Shown here: positions 51,224-59,708 of the stretch, piece after piece
Position numbering within the stretch: position 1 is the first letter of the stretch
Layout: each line of letters begins with the position of its first letter
From: Burkholderia aenigmatica
GTDB taxonomy: Bacteria; Pseudomonadota; Gammaproteobacteria; Burkholderiales; Burkholderiaceae
Length of the DNA stretch: 64,000 bases
Direction of reading: 5' to 3'
Assembly: GCF_902499175.1 (NCBI RefSeq)
Contig: NZ_CABVQC010000029.1
Coordinates: 34,862-98,861, forward strand
Notes under the pieces: generated by a model
The model's database searches: none
What the model was told of the DNA's origin: nothing
The model's input: only the letters and a program-made list of their open reading frames with translations
Program-made: the position numbers and the translations under genes

Positions 51224-52645
51224 TTACCGCGGCGGATAGGCGAGCAGTTCGCTGTCGTCGAGATGCTCGCGGCGGCTACGGCGCGTCAGCCCGTAGGCGA
51301 CGACCAGCACGCCCAGGCTGGCGACGCCGAGCCACAGCGGCTTGCGCTGATCCGGGATGAACGCCATCGCGACGAGGATGCCGACCATGCCGACGATCGC
51401 AACCCAGGTGAGGTACGGGTATGCCCACATCTTGACGCGCAGCTTGCTGGCGGCCACCGGGTCGAGACGCTTGCGCAGGCGCAGTTGCGAGAACGCGATC
51501 AGCACGTACACGAACAGCGCGACGGTGCCGTACGAATTGACGAGGAATGCGAACACGGTATCGGGCGACACGTACGACATCACCACCGACACGTAGCCGA
51601 ACACCGTGCCGAGCAGGATCGCGCGCACCGGCACCCCGCGCTTGTTGACCTTCGCGAGCGCGGCCGGCGCGTCACCGTGGCGGGTCAGCGCGAACAGCAT
51701 CCGCGACGCCGCATAGAGCCCCGAGTTGAGCGCGGACAGCACCGCCGTCAGCACGATCGCGTTCATCACGTTGGCAGCGGCCGGCAGGCCCATCACTTCG
51801 AGTGCGCTCACATACGGCGTGGCCATCTGATGCGAATTCCACGGTACCAGCGCGACGACGAGGGCCACCGAGCCGACGTAGAACACCAGCACACGCGTGA
51901 TCACCGAATTGGTGGCCTTCGCGACCGCTTTCGCCGGCTCCTTGGCCTCGGCCGCCGCGATCGTGACGATTTCCGCGCCGAAGTAGAAGCCGGTGGCCGC
52001 GACCGCCCCGCTCATCACCGGCCCGATGCCGAGCGGCATGAAGCCGCCGTGGCCGAGCAGCGTCGGCAGCACGGACGTGGTGTGCATCGACGCAGGCCAC
52101 AGGCCGAGCACGTACAGGCCGCCGAGGAACAGGAACACGACGATCGCGCCGACCTTGATCGACGAGAACCAGAACTCGAACTCGCCGTAGCTGCCGACCG
52201 AGATCAGGTTCGTGAGCGTCAGCACGACCAGCAGCGCGAGGCTGATGATCCACGCGGGGGTATCGGGCAGCCAGAACTGGATCAGCTTGGCGCCGGCCAC
52301 CGCTTCGAGCGCGACGACGATCACCCAGAAATACCAGTACATCCAGCCGGTCAGGAAGCCCGCCATCTTGCCGGGCCCGCGCCAGTTGCCGAACGCGAGC
52401 CGCGCGTATTCGTAGAACGAACCGACGGCCGGCATCGCGCAGGCCATCTCGCCGAGCATCCGCATCACGAGCACGACGAGCCCGCCCGTGATCAGGAACG
52501 ACAGGATCGCGGCCGGCCCGGTCTGCTGAATCACCACACCGCTGCCGACGAACAGCCCGGCACCGATCACGCCGCCAAGCGCAATCATCGTCATGTGGCG
52601 CTGCTTGAGCCCACACTTCAGGTCACTCTGGTTCGAGGGTTGCAT
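51224..52645 (-). CDS. Amino-acid permease, GabP-like APC transporter
   Basis: 473 residues, about 12 helices. The opening MTMIALGGVIGAGLFVGSGVVI and MLGEMACAMPAVGSFYEYAR, then ASRMLFALTRHGDAPAALAKVNKRGVP, mark the AAT group close to GabP (GABA permease). Being next to a TauY-like oxidase and inside the sulfonate island, it could import taurine or a related omega-amino compound, since GABA carriers can take taurine analogues; that is inference. GGAGA precedes the ATG at 52645. Confidence 0.85.
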   Translation of the reverse strand: MQPSNQSDLKCGLKQRHMTMIALGGVIGAGLFVGSGVVIQQTGPAAILSFLITGGLVVLVMRMLGEMACAMPAVGSFYEYARLAFGNWRGPGKMAGFLTGWMYWYFWVIVVALEAVAGAKLIQFWLPDTPAWIISLALLVVLTLTNLISVGSYGEFEFWFSSIKVGAIVVFLFLGGLYVLGLWPASMHTTSVLPTLLGHGGFMPLGIGPVMSGAVAATGFYFGAEIVTIAAAEAKEPAKAVAKATNSVITRVLVFYVGSVALVVALVPWNSHQMATPYVSALEVMGLPAAANVMNAIVLTAVLSALNSGLYAASRMLFALTRHGDAPAALAKVNKRGVPVRAILLGTVFGYVSVVMSYVSPDTVFAFLVNSYGTVALFVYVLIAFSQLRLRKRLDPVAASKLRVKMWAYPYLTWVAIVGMVGILVAMAFIPDQRKPLWLGVASLGVLVVAYGLTRRSRREHLDDSELLAYPPR

Positions 52646-52823
52646 GTCTTCTCCATATCCAGTTGTCCGGACGCCGCCCGCACGCCACCGTCGGGTGAGC
52701 ACGGGCGCCGCCGGCGACGGCGCGTGCAGGGGCGCCTGCAGCCCCGGCCGCACGGATTTCTGTTGCTTTTCTTGTGTTGGACGGCCCGGCGCGTTGCATC
52801 ACGCCGGGCGAGGTGCACATCGT

Positions 52824-54239
52824 TCAGGGCTTTTCGTCGTTCCTGAAGTACGACAGGTAGAGCATCCGCTGCCCGATGCGCCGGAATGGCGCGAACGGGT
52901 GGCCAGGCAGCGGCGACGTGAAGATCGGCAGCGTCTGGCGTGCGCCCTTCCCCGCGATCTGCTCGGCCAGCCGGCGGCCGGCCTGCTGCGAGTACGACAC
53001 GCCGTTGCCGCCGTAGCCGAGCGCGTAGTACACCGACTGCCGCGGGTCGGGCTGGCACACGCGCGGCATCATGTCGTGGCTGACGTCGACCCAGCCCCAC
53101 CACGAATAATCGATCTGTACGCCGCGCAGCGCGGGAAACTTGCGCGCCATCCCTTCCTTCAGCAATTCGAAGTGACGCGGATTCGGCGCGTCGTCACCGG
53201 TGATTGCGCTGCGGCTGCCGATCTGCAAGCGACGATCGGGCAGGAACCGGTAGTAGAAGCGCAGCGTACGCGTATCGGTCAGCACCTGCGTCGTGCGGAA
53301 ATTGCACGCGTCGATCTCCGCGTCGGTGAGCGGGCGCGTGACCATCGAGTTCGACAGGATCGGCATCACCTTGCTACGCAGCGACGGATGCAGCGTCTGC
53401 GCGGTGTACGCGCCGGTCGCGATGCCGACCGCGCGGGCCCGCACGACGCCGCCCGGCGTGCGCAGGTGATGCACGCCGTCGATCGTCTCGAAGCCGAGCA
53501 CCGGGCTGCTCGTATGCACCTTCGCGCCGGCTTCGCGCGCGAGGCGCAGGTAGCCGAACGCGAGCTTCAGCGCATGGATGCCGATGCCTTCCGGCTCGTG
53601 CAGCGCGCCGGCTGCCTCGTGGTCGTTGATGAATTCGCGGCGGAAGGTTTCCGCGCTCAGCAGTTCCGACGGATAGCCGAACACGTCCTTCCACACCTTC
53701 GCCTCGGCCGCGAGCTTCGCCATGATGCGCGGACGATGCGCGATCAGGAAATGGCCGCCCGGCTGCGGATCGCAGTCGATTTCCGACACCAGCGACTTGA
53801 AGTTGTCGAAGCCTTCGAGGATCTCGTCGTGCATCTTCAGCGCGACGTCCTTGCCCCAGCGCTCGATCCACTGCGAGCGCGACAGCCGGCCCGACGCGTT
53901 CTGCCCCTGCCCGCCGTTGCGGCTGCTGCAGCCCCAGCTCGTGCGGTTGGCTTCGAGCACGACGGCCTTGATGCCGTGGTCCCGAGCAAGGCACAGCGCC
54001 GTTGCGAGGCCCGTGTAGCCGGCGCCGATGATCGCGACATCGACATCGAGATCGCGCGTGACGGGGCCGTCGTCGGGCGGCGGGGTGCCGGCCGTCGCGA
54101 CCCAGTAGGTCGGCGCGTACTGCTTGCCGCACCCGGGCCCCGGCGACACGAGCGGATCGTAGGTCGGGTCGTAACGCGTATCGTTCGACCGGCCGCCGGC
54201 GAAGCCGCTCGCGGCACGTTCGATGGAAGGGGTCGACAT
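52824..54239 (-). CDS. FAD-dependent amine oxidoreductase (DadA/TauY-like)
   Basis: 471 residues of the DAO family. The Rossmann motif is VDVAIIGAGYTGLATALCLA at about residue 70, followed by RTSWGCSSRNGGQGQNASG. The C-terminal FAD contact GYGGNGVSYSQQAGR lies near 417. An N-terminal extension of about 65 residues precedes FAD binding. It resembles gamma-glutamylputrescine oxidase-type proteins and the TauY large subunit of taurine dehydrogenase. With xsc in the same island, taurine to sulfoacetaldehyde is the likely reaction. GGAGGG precedes the ATG. A tiny reading frame ends two bases upstream. Confidence 0.82.
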   Translation of the reverse strand: MSTPSIERAASGFAGGRSNDTRYDPTYDPLVSPGPGCGKQYAPTYWVATAGTPPPDDGPVTRDLDVDVAIIGAGYTGLATALCLARDHGIKAVVLEANRTSWGCSSRNGGQGQNASGRLSRSQWIERWGKDVALKMHDEILEGFDNFKSLVSEIDCDPQPGGHFLIAHRPRIMAKLAAEAKVWKDVFGYPSELLSAETFRREFINDHEAAGALHEPEGIGIHALKLAFGYLRLAREAGAKVHTSSPVLGFETIDGVHHLRTPGGVVRARAVGIATGAYTAQTLHPSLRSKVMPILSNSMVTRPLTDAEIDACNFRTTQVLTDTRTLRFYYRFLPDRRLQIGSRSAITGDDAPNPRHFELLKEGMARKFPALRGVQIDYSWWGWVDVSHDMMPRVCQPDPRQSVYYALGYGGNGVSYSQQAGRRLAEQIAGKGARQTLPIFTSPLPGHPFAPFRRIGQRMLYLSYFRNDEKP

Positions 54240-54241
54240 GG

Positions 54242-54361
54242 TCAGCCCTCCGACGCGGGCTTGCCTGCCGCGCCGCAACGGGCGCACGAGGCGATTCGAT
54301 GGACTGATGCGGGGCGCGCGCGCGCCGCGCGGGCCAATGCTGCCGACTGCCTGTTGGTCAT
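54242..54361 (-). CDS. Small upstream reading frame, 39 residues
   Basis: MTNRQSAALARAARARPASV at the start, with a CARCG pair near residue 26. It has a strong Shine-Dalgarno (AGGAGACAGG) at good spacing, and its TGA ends two bases before the oxidoreductase ATG, whose own Shine-Dalgarno lies inside this frame. That layout suggests translational coupling or a leader peptide. I know no homologue, and the protein itself may not be functional. Confidence 0.4.
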   Translation of the reverse strand: MTNRQSAALARAARARPASVHRIASCARCGAAGKPASEG

Positions 54362-54500
54362 GCCTGTCTCCTGATCGTTCTCTTCGGGTCGATCGTGTGC
54401 AGATGCTTCAATGCAGCGATCTGTCGAGGAAAGTGTAGGCAGGCCGTTTTTTCGGAGGTAGGGCCAGTGGACCGGATTCGCTTGGACCAGCGCGCGGGAC

Positions 54501-54729
54501 GGCGGGCGGCAGGCAACCGGTGAACGGCAACGGTCGAAAGGGATCAGCGACACGGACCCGACGCAGCCGGACGATCGGAATGCCGAATGGCGGGCAGCCA
54601 GCAGACGGCGTCGGTCAACAAGGATCAACGGTGCGGGGGCAACGCCGCCGGACGGCCGGGAAGCCGAACGGCGGGCCACGGCGAGCGACCGGCAGACGGC
54701 GTCGGTGAGTGGCAATCAGCGGCGCAGGC
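54501..54729. repeat. Degenerate tandem repeat, unit about 81-88 bp, nearly three copies
   Basis: Copies begin with GGCGGGC at 54501, 54589 and 54670. Shared inner blocks are CAGACGGCGTCGGT (54602 and 54691), GATCA(G/A)CG, and GCCGAA(T/C) before each new GGCGGGC. The units differ by up to about 25 percent. The rest of the 54240-54804 gap shows no gene except the small frame at 54242-54361. Confidence 0.65.
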
Positions 54730-54804
54730 ATGACCCCGCAAGAAGATCAGGGCGCCGATACGGCCCCACGCCACGCCGCCCCACCCGATCCGCCCCGCCC
54801 GCCG

Positions 54805-56109
54805 TCACATCGCGCGCACCACGACGCCGTCCATCCCGCCGCGCTTCTCGATCGCCCGCGCGGACACGATCGACAGGAGTGCAGACAACATCACGTAAAC
54901 CCCGACGAGCCACGGCGCTCCGCCGTTCACGCGCAGCAATGCGGTCGCGACGATCGGCGTGAGGCCGCTCGCGAAGATGCCCGACACCTGGTAGACGAAC
55001 GAGATGCCCGTGTAACGCACGTTCGCGTCGAACAGTTCCGCGAACAGCGCGGCCTCCGGCCCGTACGCCATCGCGTAGAAGATCCCGAACGGGATCACCA
55101 GCGCGAGCCACACGGCGAGCAGGTTGGTCGACTGCGTCTGCAGCAGCCAGAACGCGGGCAACACCGACAGCCCGCACAGTGTCGCGCCCCACCGGTACAC
55201 GCGCGCGCGGCCGAGCCGGTCCGACAGGCTGCCGAACACGGGGATGAACACGCACATCACGACTGCCGCGCTCATCACGCCGAGCAGCGCGTCGCCACGC
55301 GAGATCGACAGGTTGCGTGTCATGTAGCCGATCGAGAACACCGCGAACACGTTGAAGAACACGCCGTCGATATAGCGTGCGCCCATCCCGAGCAAGATCG
55401 CCTGCCGATAATTCGCAAGCAGTTCGACGACCGGCAGCTTCGTATCGCGCCGCTGGCGCTTGAGCGCGACGAACTCGGGCGTATCGGCCACGCGCGTGCG
55501 GATGTAGAAGCCGACCGCAACCAGCAACAGCGACGCCGCGAACGCGACGCGCCAGCCCCACGCGAGAAATGCGGCGTCCGGCAACGCACGCGACAGTGCC
55601 GCGACTATACCGGCCGCGAGGCACAGTCCGATCGCGAGCCCGATCTGCGGCAGGCTCGCATACAGCCCGCGCCGGTGCGGCGGTGCGTACTCGTAGGCCA
55701 TCAGCACCGCGCCGCCCCACTCGCCGCCGAGGCCGATGCCCTGCAGCACGCGCAGCGTCAGCAGCAGCACCGGCGCCCACATGCCGATCTGCGCATAGGT
55801 CGGCAGGAACGCAACGCCGGCCGTCGACACGCCCATGATCAGCATCGTCAGGATCAGCGCGGACTTGCGCCCGACGCGGTCGCCGAGATGGCCGAACAGC
55901 AAGCCGCCGAGCGGCCGCGTGACGAAGCCGACCGCGAACGTCGCATACGCGAGCATCGTCGACACGAACGCGTCGCCGGACGGAAAGTACTGCTTGTCGA
56001 ACACGATGCCGGCGACCACGCCGTACAGGAAAAAGTCGTACCACTCGACGGTCGCGCCGATCACGCTGGCCGCGGCCACGCGTCGGACGACCCGGGAATC
56101 GATTGCCAT
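54805..56109 (-). CDS. MFS transporter, metabolite:H+ symporter (MHS) family
   Basis: 434 residues, 12 helices. Typical MHS features: ATVEWYDFFLYGVVAGIVFD at helix 1, GGLLFGHLGDRVGRKSAL (motif A), RVLQGIGLGGEWGGAVLMAYE and the central RYIDGVFFNVFAVFSIGYMT. MHS members such as ShiA, KgtP and ProP take up organic acids or osmolytes. GGAGAAG precedes the ATG at 56109. The GMC oxidoreductase gene ends 128 bases upstream on the same strand, so its product may act on the transported compound. Confidence 0.88.
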   Translation of the reverse strand: MAIDSRVVRRVAAASVIGATVEWYDFFLYGVVAGIVFDKQYFPSGDAFVSTMLAYATFAVGFVTRPLGGLLFGHLGDRVGRKSALILTMLIMGVSTAGVAFLPTYAQIGMWAPVLLLTLRVLQGIGLGGEWGGAVLMAYEYAPPHRRGLYASLPQIGLAIGLCLAAGIVAALSRALPDAAFLAWGWRVAFAASLLLVAVGFYIRTRVADTPEFVALKRQRRDTKLPVVELLANYRQAILLGMGARYIDGVFFNVFAVFSIGYMTRNLSISRGDALLGVMSAAVVMCVFIPVFGSLSDRLGRARVYRWGATLCGLSVLPAFWLLQTQSTNLLAVWLALVIPFGIFYAMAYGPEAALFAELFDANVRYTGISFVYQVSGIFASGLTPIVATALLRVNGGAPWLVGVYVMLSALLSIVSARAIEKRGGMDGVVVRAM

Positions 56110-56237
56110 GCGAGCTTCTCCAGGTAAGGATGCGCCGCAACCTGCCCCGGCGCCGTGCCGGCGGGGGCATCGATAAACGCGCGGCGGCCGTCCGGGCGCA
56201 GGAGCACGGGCCACGCGGGGGGATGCGTGGCGAGGCC

Positions 56238-57893
56238 CTACGCGAGCGCCTCGGCGGCCGATGCGATGCTATGACCGCGATCGGCCGCGCGCGCGTCTTC
56301 GAGGATCATGTCGGACGCCTTCTCGGCGACCATCACGATCGGCACGTTGGTATTGCCCGATACGAGGGTCGGCATGATCGAACAGTCGACCACGCGCAGC
56401 CCGCGCGTGCCGTACACGCGCAGCCGCTCGTCGACGACCGCGAGCGGATCGCTCGCGACGCCCATTTTCGCGGTGCCGGACGGATGGAAGATCGTCTGCC
56501 CGTACTCGCGGCAGAACTCGAGCAGTTCGTCGTCCGTCTGCGCGTCCGCGCCCGGCCGCACCTCGCGCTTCATCAGCGGCGCCATCGGCTCGGTGGCCGC
56601 GACGCGTCGCGCGAAGCGCACGCCGGCCACCGTCGTGCGGCGGTCGCACTCGGTGTCGAGATAGTTCGGCTGGATCGACGGTGCATCGCGTGCATCGTCG
56701 GTGCGGATGCGCACGGTGCCGCGCGATTCCGGGCGCAGCTGGCAGATCGAATACGTGCAGCCGGGAAACGGGTGCACGCTGCCGCCCGCCGAATCGGCCG
56801 ACAGCGTCGAGAAATGGAACTGGATGTCGGGCGTCGCCGATTCGTCCGGCAGCGCACGACAGAACATGCCGCCCTGGTTGATGCCGATCGCGAGCGGGCC
56901 GCCGCGGAACAGCGCCCATTGCAGCCCCATCTTCGCGCGGCCGACCCATGAATGCAGTTCGTCGTTGGTCGTGATCGGCTTCGTCACTTCGTAGATCAGA
57001 CGAATCTGCAGATGATCCTGCAGGTTCTCGCCGACGCCCGCGCGATCGGCGACGACCGGAATCCCGTGCCGGTTCAGCAGCGCGGCCGGCCCGACGCCCG
57101 ACACCTGCAGCAGTTGCGGCGACTGCAGCGCGCCGGCCGCGAGGATCACCTCGCGCAACGCGCGCACCTCGCACACCTTGCCGTGCTGCACGTAGCGCAC
57201 GCCGGACGCCTGCGTGCCGTCGAACAGCACCTTCAGCGCCTGCGCATCGGTTGCGACATGCAGGTTCGGCCGCCCGCGCGCAGGCTTCAGGTAGGCCACC
57301 GCCGTCGAGCAGCGCAGCCCGTTGCGCGTGGTGAGCTGGTAATAGCCGACGCCTTCCTGGTCGCCCGTGTTGAAATCGTCCACCGTACGCACGCCGAGCT
57401 TGTTCGACGCGGCGACGAACGCATCGACGAGTTCGTGCCGCTGCCGGATAGCAGACGCCCACAACGGGCCGCCGGTGCCGCGCGTCGGCCCTTCTCCGAG
57501 CGTGTTGTGTTCGAGCTTGCGGAAATACGGCAAACAGTCGCGCCAGCTCCAGCCGCGATTGCCGAGCGCGGCCCAGTGGTCGTAGTCCTGCTGCTGCCCG
57601 CGCACGTAGATCAGCCCGTTGATCGAACTACAGCCACCGAGCGTACGGCCGCGCGGCCAGTACAGGCGGCGGTTGTGCATGTTCGGATCGGGATCGGTGT
57701 GGAAGCCCCAGTTGTACACGGGGTGGAACATCGTCTTGCCGTACCCGATCGGCACATGGATCCACATGTAGTTGTCGGCGGGGCCGGCTTCCAGCAGGCA
57801 CACCGTGTGACGTCCGCCGTCGGACAGCCGGTTGGCGAGGACGCAACCGGCCGATCCTGCGCCGACCACGACATAGTCGAAGCTGCGTGTCAT
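56238..57893 (-). CDS. GMC oxidoreductase, choline dehydrogenase-like
   Basis: 551 residues. The FAD-binding VVVGAGSAGCVLANRLS is at the N-terminus, GMC signature 1 is GRTLGGCSSINGLIYVRG (about 80-97), and signature 2 is EVILAAGALQSPQLLQVSG (about 250). Active-site His lies in FHPSGTAKMG near 471, with the C-terminal VSGNTNVPIVMVAEKASDMI. It oxidises a primary alcohol with FAD. It resembles BetA, but no betB or betI is present, and the alkJ/pegA branch is equally possible. GGAGACACGA precedes the ATG. It is divergent from an IclR gene. Confidence 0.88.
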   Translation of the reverse strand: MTRSFDYVVVGAGSAGCVLANRLSDGGRHTVCLLEAGPADNYMWIHVPIGYGKTMFHPVYNWGFHTDPDPNMHNRRLYWPRGRTLGGCSSINGLIYVRGQQQDYDHWAALGNRGWSWRDCLPYFRKLEHNTLGEGPTRGTGGPLWASAIRQRHELVDAFVAASNKLGVRTVDDFNTGDQEGVGYYQLTTRNGLRCSTAVAYLKPARGRPNLHVATDAQALKVLFDGTQASGVRYVQHGKVCEVRALREVILAAGALQSPQLLQVSGVGPAALLNRHGIPVVADRAGVGENLQDHLQIRLIYEVTKPITTNDELHSWVGRAKMGLQWALFRGGPLAIGINQGGMFCRALPDESATPDIQFHFSTLSADSAGGSVHPFPGCTYSICQLRPESRGTVRIRTDDARDAPSIQPNYLDTECDRRTTVAGVRFARRVAATEPMAPLMKREVRPGADAQTDDELLEFCREYGQTIFHPSGTAKMGVASDPLAVVDERLRVYGTRGLRVVDCSIMPTLVSGNTNVPIVMVAEKASDMILEDARAADRGHSIASAAEALA

Positions 57894-57937
57894 TCGTGTC
57901 TCCGTTCCGGGGTATTTGAAAAATCCGGTATGTTTCG

Positions 57938-58022
57938 TCCAAATTTATGGAGCACACGGAACACATACAAGTCGATTTATTGTCCACACCGCGAATGTGG
58001 TACAAAAACCGTTCAATTCGTT
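57938..58022. promoter_or_regulatory. Operator-rich region between GMC oxidase and IclR genes
   Basis: This gap contains an imperfect palindrome TCCA-AATTTA-TGGA (57938-57951), CCACA-N7-TGTGG (about 57984-58000), and the element shared with 31956-31978 (GTACAAAAACCGTTCAAT, 58000-58017). These are natural candidates for IclR binding. Confidence 0.45.
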
Positions 58023-58078
58023 TCATTTCCATCGCACAACCATCCCGGGACGCACGCCGATCCCGACGGAGGAGACAC

Positions 58079-58903
58079 ATGCGCGAAACCGCCCCCGCGC
58101 CGCCCGACGGCGCGCCCGCCGACGACGCGCGCGTGCTGCGCGCCCTCGCGGTACTCGAAGCGCTCGCGTCGGCCGGCCAGCCGTACACGCTGTCGCAACT
58201 CGCCGCGCGGCTGCACATTCCAAAGGCGACGCTGCTGCGGCTGATCGAATCGCTCGAAACACGCGGCTACGTGATCCACATGCCCGACTCGCGCGGGCAC
58301 GACCGCGGCATCGCGCTCGGCCCGCGCGCCGCGCAGTTCGCGCTCGCGGCGCTGTCGAACAACACGTTCACACGCGGCTGCCGCTCGGTGCTGCGTTCGC
58401 TCGTCGACGTGCTCGGCGAGACCTGCAACCTCACCGCGCTCGACGGCGACACGGTGCTGTATGTGGAGCGCATGGAGACGACCGAGCCGCTGCGGCTCGA
58501 GATGCGGCCCGGCATGCGCGTGCCGCTGCATTGCACGGCGAGCGGCAAGCTGTTCCTGTCGCAGATGAATGCGCTGGAGCGCAACGCGATGCTCACGCGG
58601 CTCACGCTGAAGAAGATGACCTACCGGACGCTGACCGATGCGCAGTTGCTCGCGGCCGAACTCGACCGGCTCGCGGCGCGCGGCGTCGGGATCGACAACG
58701 AGGAATTCGTGCGCGGGATGGTGGCTGTTGCGGTGCCGGTGAAGGATGCCGCGAGTGGTCGCGTGCTCGCGGCGCTTGCCGTGCATGCGCCGACCGCGCG
58801 GGCGACGCTCAGCGACCTGCTGGAGAACGTGCCGAAGATGCGGGAAGCGGCGACGCGGCTCGCGCCGCTGCTGAATGCGGCTGAGGGCGCGCCACCGGGT
58901 TGA
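58079..58903 (+). CDS. IclR-family transcriptional regulator
   Basis: 274 residues. HTH at about 20-80 (VLRALAVLEALASAGQPYTLSQLAARLHIPKATLLRLIE) and the effector domain with ETCNLTALDGDTVLYVERME, HCTASGKLFLSQMN and GVGIDNEEFVRGMV. It closely resembles the IclR protein at 45528. GGAGACAC precedes the ATG. Divergent from the GMC oxidoreductase, which it probably controls. Its stop codon lies 13 bases before an octanucleotide repeat, and a decayed partial copy of the gene is found at 59498-59602. Confidence 0.9.
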   Translation: MRETAPAPPDGAPADDARVLRALAVLEALASAGQPYTLSQLAARLHIPKATLLRLIESLETRGYVIHMPDSRGHDRGIALGPRAAQFALAALSNNTFTRGCRSVLRSLVDVLGETCNLTALDGDTVLYVERMETTEPLRLEMRPGMRVPLHCTASGKLFLSQMNALERNAMLTRLTLKKMTYRTLTDAQLLAAELDRLAARGVGIDNEEFVRGMVAVAVPVKDAASGRVLAALAVHAPTARATLSDLLENVPKMREAATRLAPLLNAAEGAPPG

Positions 58904-58916
58904 CGAGGCTGCGCGC

Positions 58917-59020
58917 GGTCATGCGGTCATGCGGTCATGCGGTCATGCAGTCATGCAGTCATGCAGTCATGCAGTCATGCAGTCATGCAGTCATGCAGTC
59001 ATGCAGTCATGCAGTCATGC
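58917..59020. repeat. Octanucleotide tandem repeat, 13 copies
   Basis: Four GGTCATGC units followed by nine AGTCATGC units, without interruption. The unit contains ATGC and GCAT-type self-complementarity. The array lies between the IclR gene (stop at 58903) and the 3' end of a convergent hypothetical gene; the last unit supplies that gene's stop codon. Arrays of this kind vary in copy number by slipped-strand replication. Confidence 0.95.
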
Positions 59021-59338
59021 AAGGTGATAACGCAGCCAGAAGGTTTCGCGGCATGCGTTGTCGAACGTCATCCTCGTCGGACCGATTGGCTGCGCATCGG
59101 GATGGCGAAGCACGTCGTAGTCGATCCAGCATTCGGCACACAGCAGATCGGACGGCGCGCGGTCCTGCTCGACCGAGCGGCGCACGATCGCACCGTTGTC
59201 GAAGCGGTATTCGGTTTCGTCGCGCGTGACCTCGACGTCGTCGTCGGTCCAGCGGTCGTGCGACGTCGCGTGAGACACGATCGACACCGGGCCCGCGAGC
59301 CCGTGGATCGCGGCAACGTAGGAAATGAGCTTGTCCAT
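59015..59338 (-). CDS. Hypothetical protein, 107 residues
   Basis: MDKLISYVAAIHGLAGPVSI at the start, then acidic and Arg-rich sequence (ATSHDRWTDDDVEVTRDETE) and CAECWIDYDVLRHPDAQP. The composition is that of a folded cytosolic protein, and I know no family. The ATG at 59338 was preferred to an upstream frame (to 59521) that runs through decayed fragments. The final codons and TGA fall in the last copy of the octanucleotide array. Changing the number of internal units would not alter the protein, because the stop is in the first unit read. Confidence 0.6.
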   Translation of the reverse strand: MDKLISYVAAIHGLAGPVSIVSHATSHDRWTDDDVEVTRDETEYRFDNGAIVRRSVEQDRAPSDLLCAECWIDYDVLRHPDAQPIGPTRMTFDNACRETFWLRYHLA

Positions 59339-59473
59339 GGCGAGGCGGCGAACGAATGGATGGCCGCCTCGCACAATACGCATGGAACGAGGCAACCCGA
59401 GCGCCGAGTATAGCCGCGCGCCGAAGACCTTGCCGCCGGCGGGGTTTCGCGCGACGCCTCCCGCACCAGCGAC

Positions 59474-59602
59474 GCGAACGTCGCGAGCCAGTGCTTGCTC
59501 GCGCAACCACGCCCGTGGCATCGCGCTCGGCCCGCGCGCGACGCTCAGCGATTGGCGGGAGAACGTACCGACGATGCGGGAAGCGGCGACGCGGTTCGCG
59601 CC
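59474..59602. pseudogene. Mosaic of decayed fragments from neighbouring genes
   Basis: 59474-59495 matches the 3' end of the DUF2891 gene (60065-60086) with one mismatch in 22. 59498-59538 matches IclR codons around GIALGPRA (from about 58288 to 58328), and 59538-59602 matches the IclR 3' end (58802-58866) with about 90 percent identity. The IclR middle is deleted, with a GCGCG junction. The remaining sequence in 59339-59708 shows no intact gene. Confidence 0.7.
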
Positions 59603-59708
59603 AGGAAATGGGTTATGCGGACAACACCCCGCTCATGCCTGATCCGTGAGCAGCATGTCTCGGCACATCCGCTTCCCGGTTCGGCAACGAGTCGCTCAGC
59701 CCCGCTAT

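Noticed and set aside
58917..59020. CRISPR-like array
   Set aside because: Units are only 8 bp and have no spacers; it is a simple tandem repeat.
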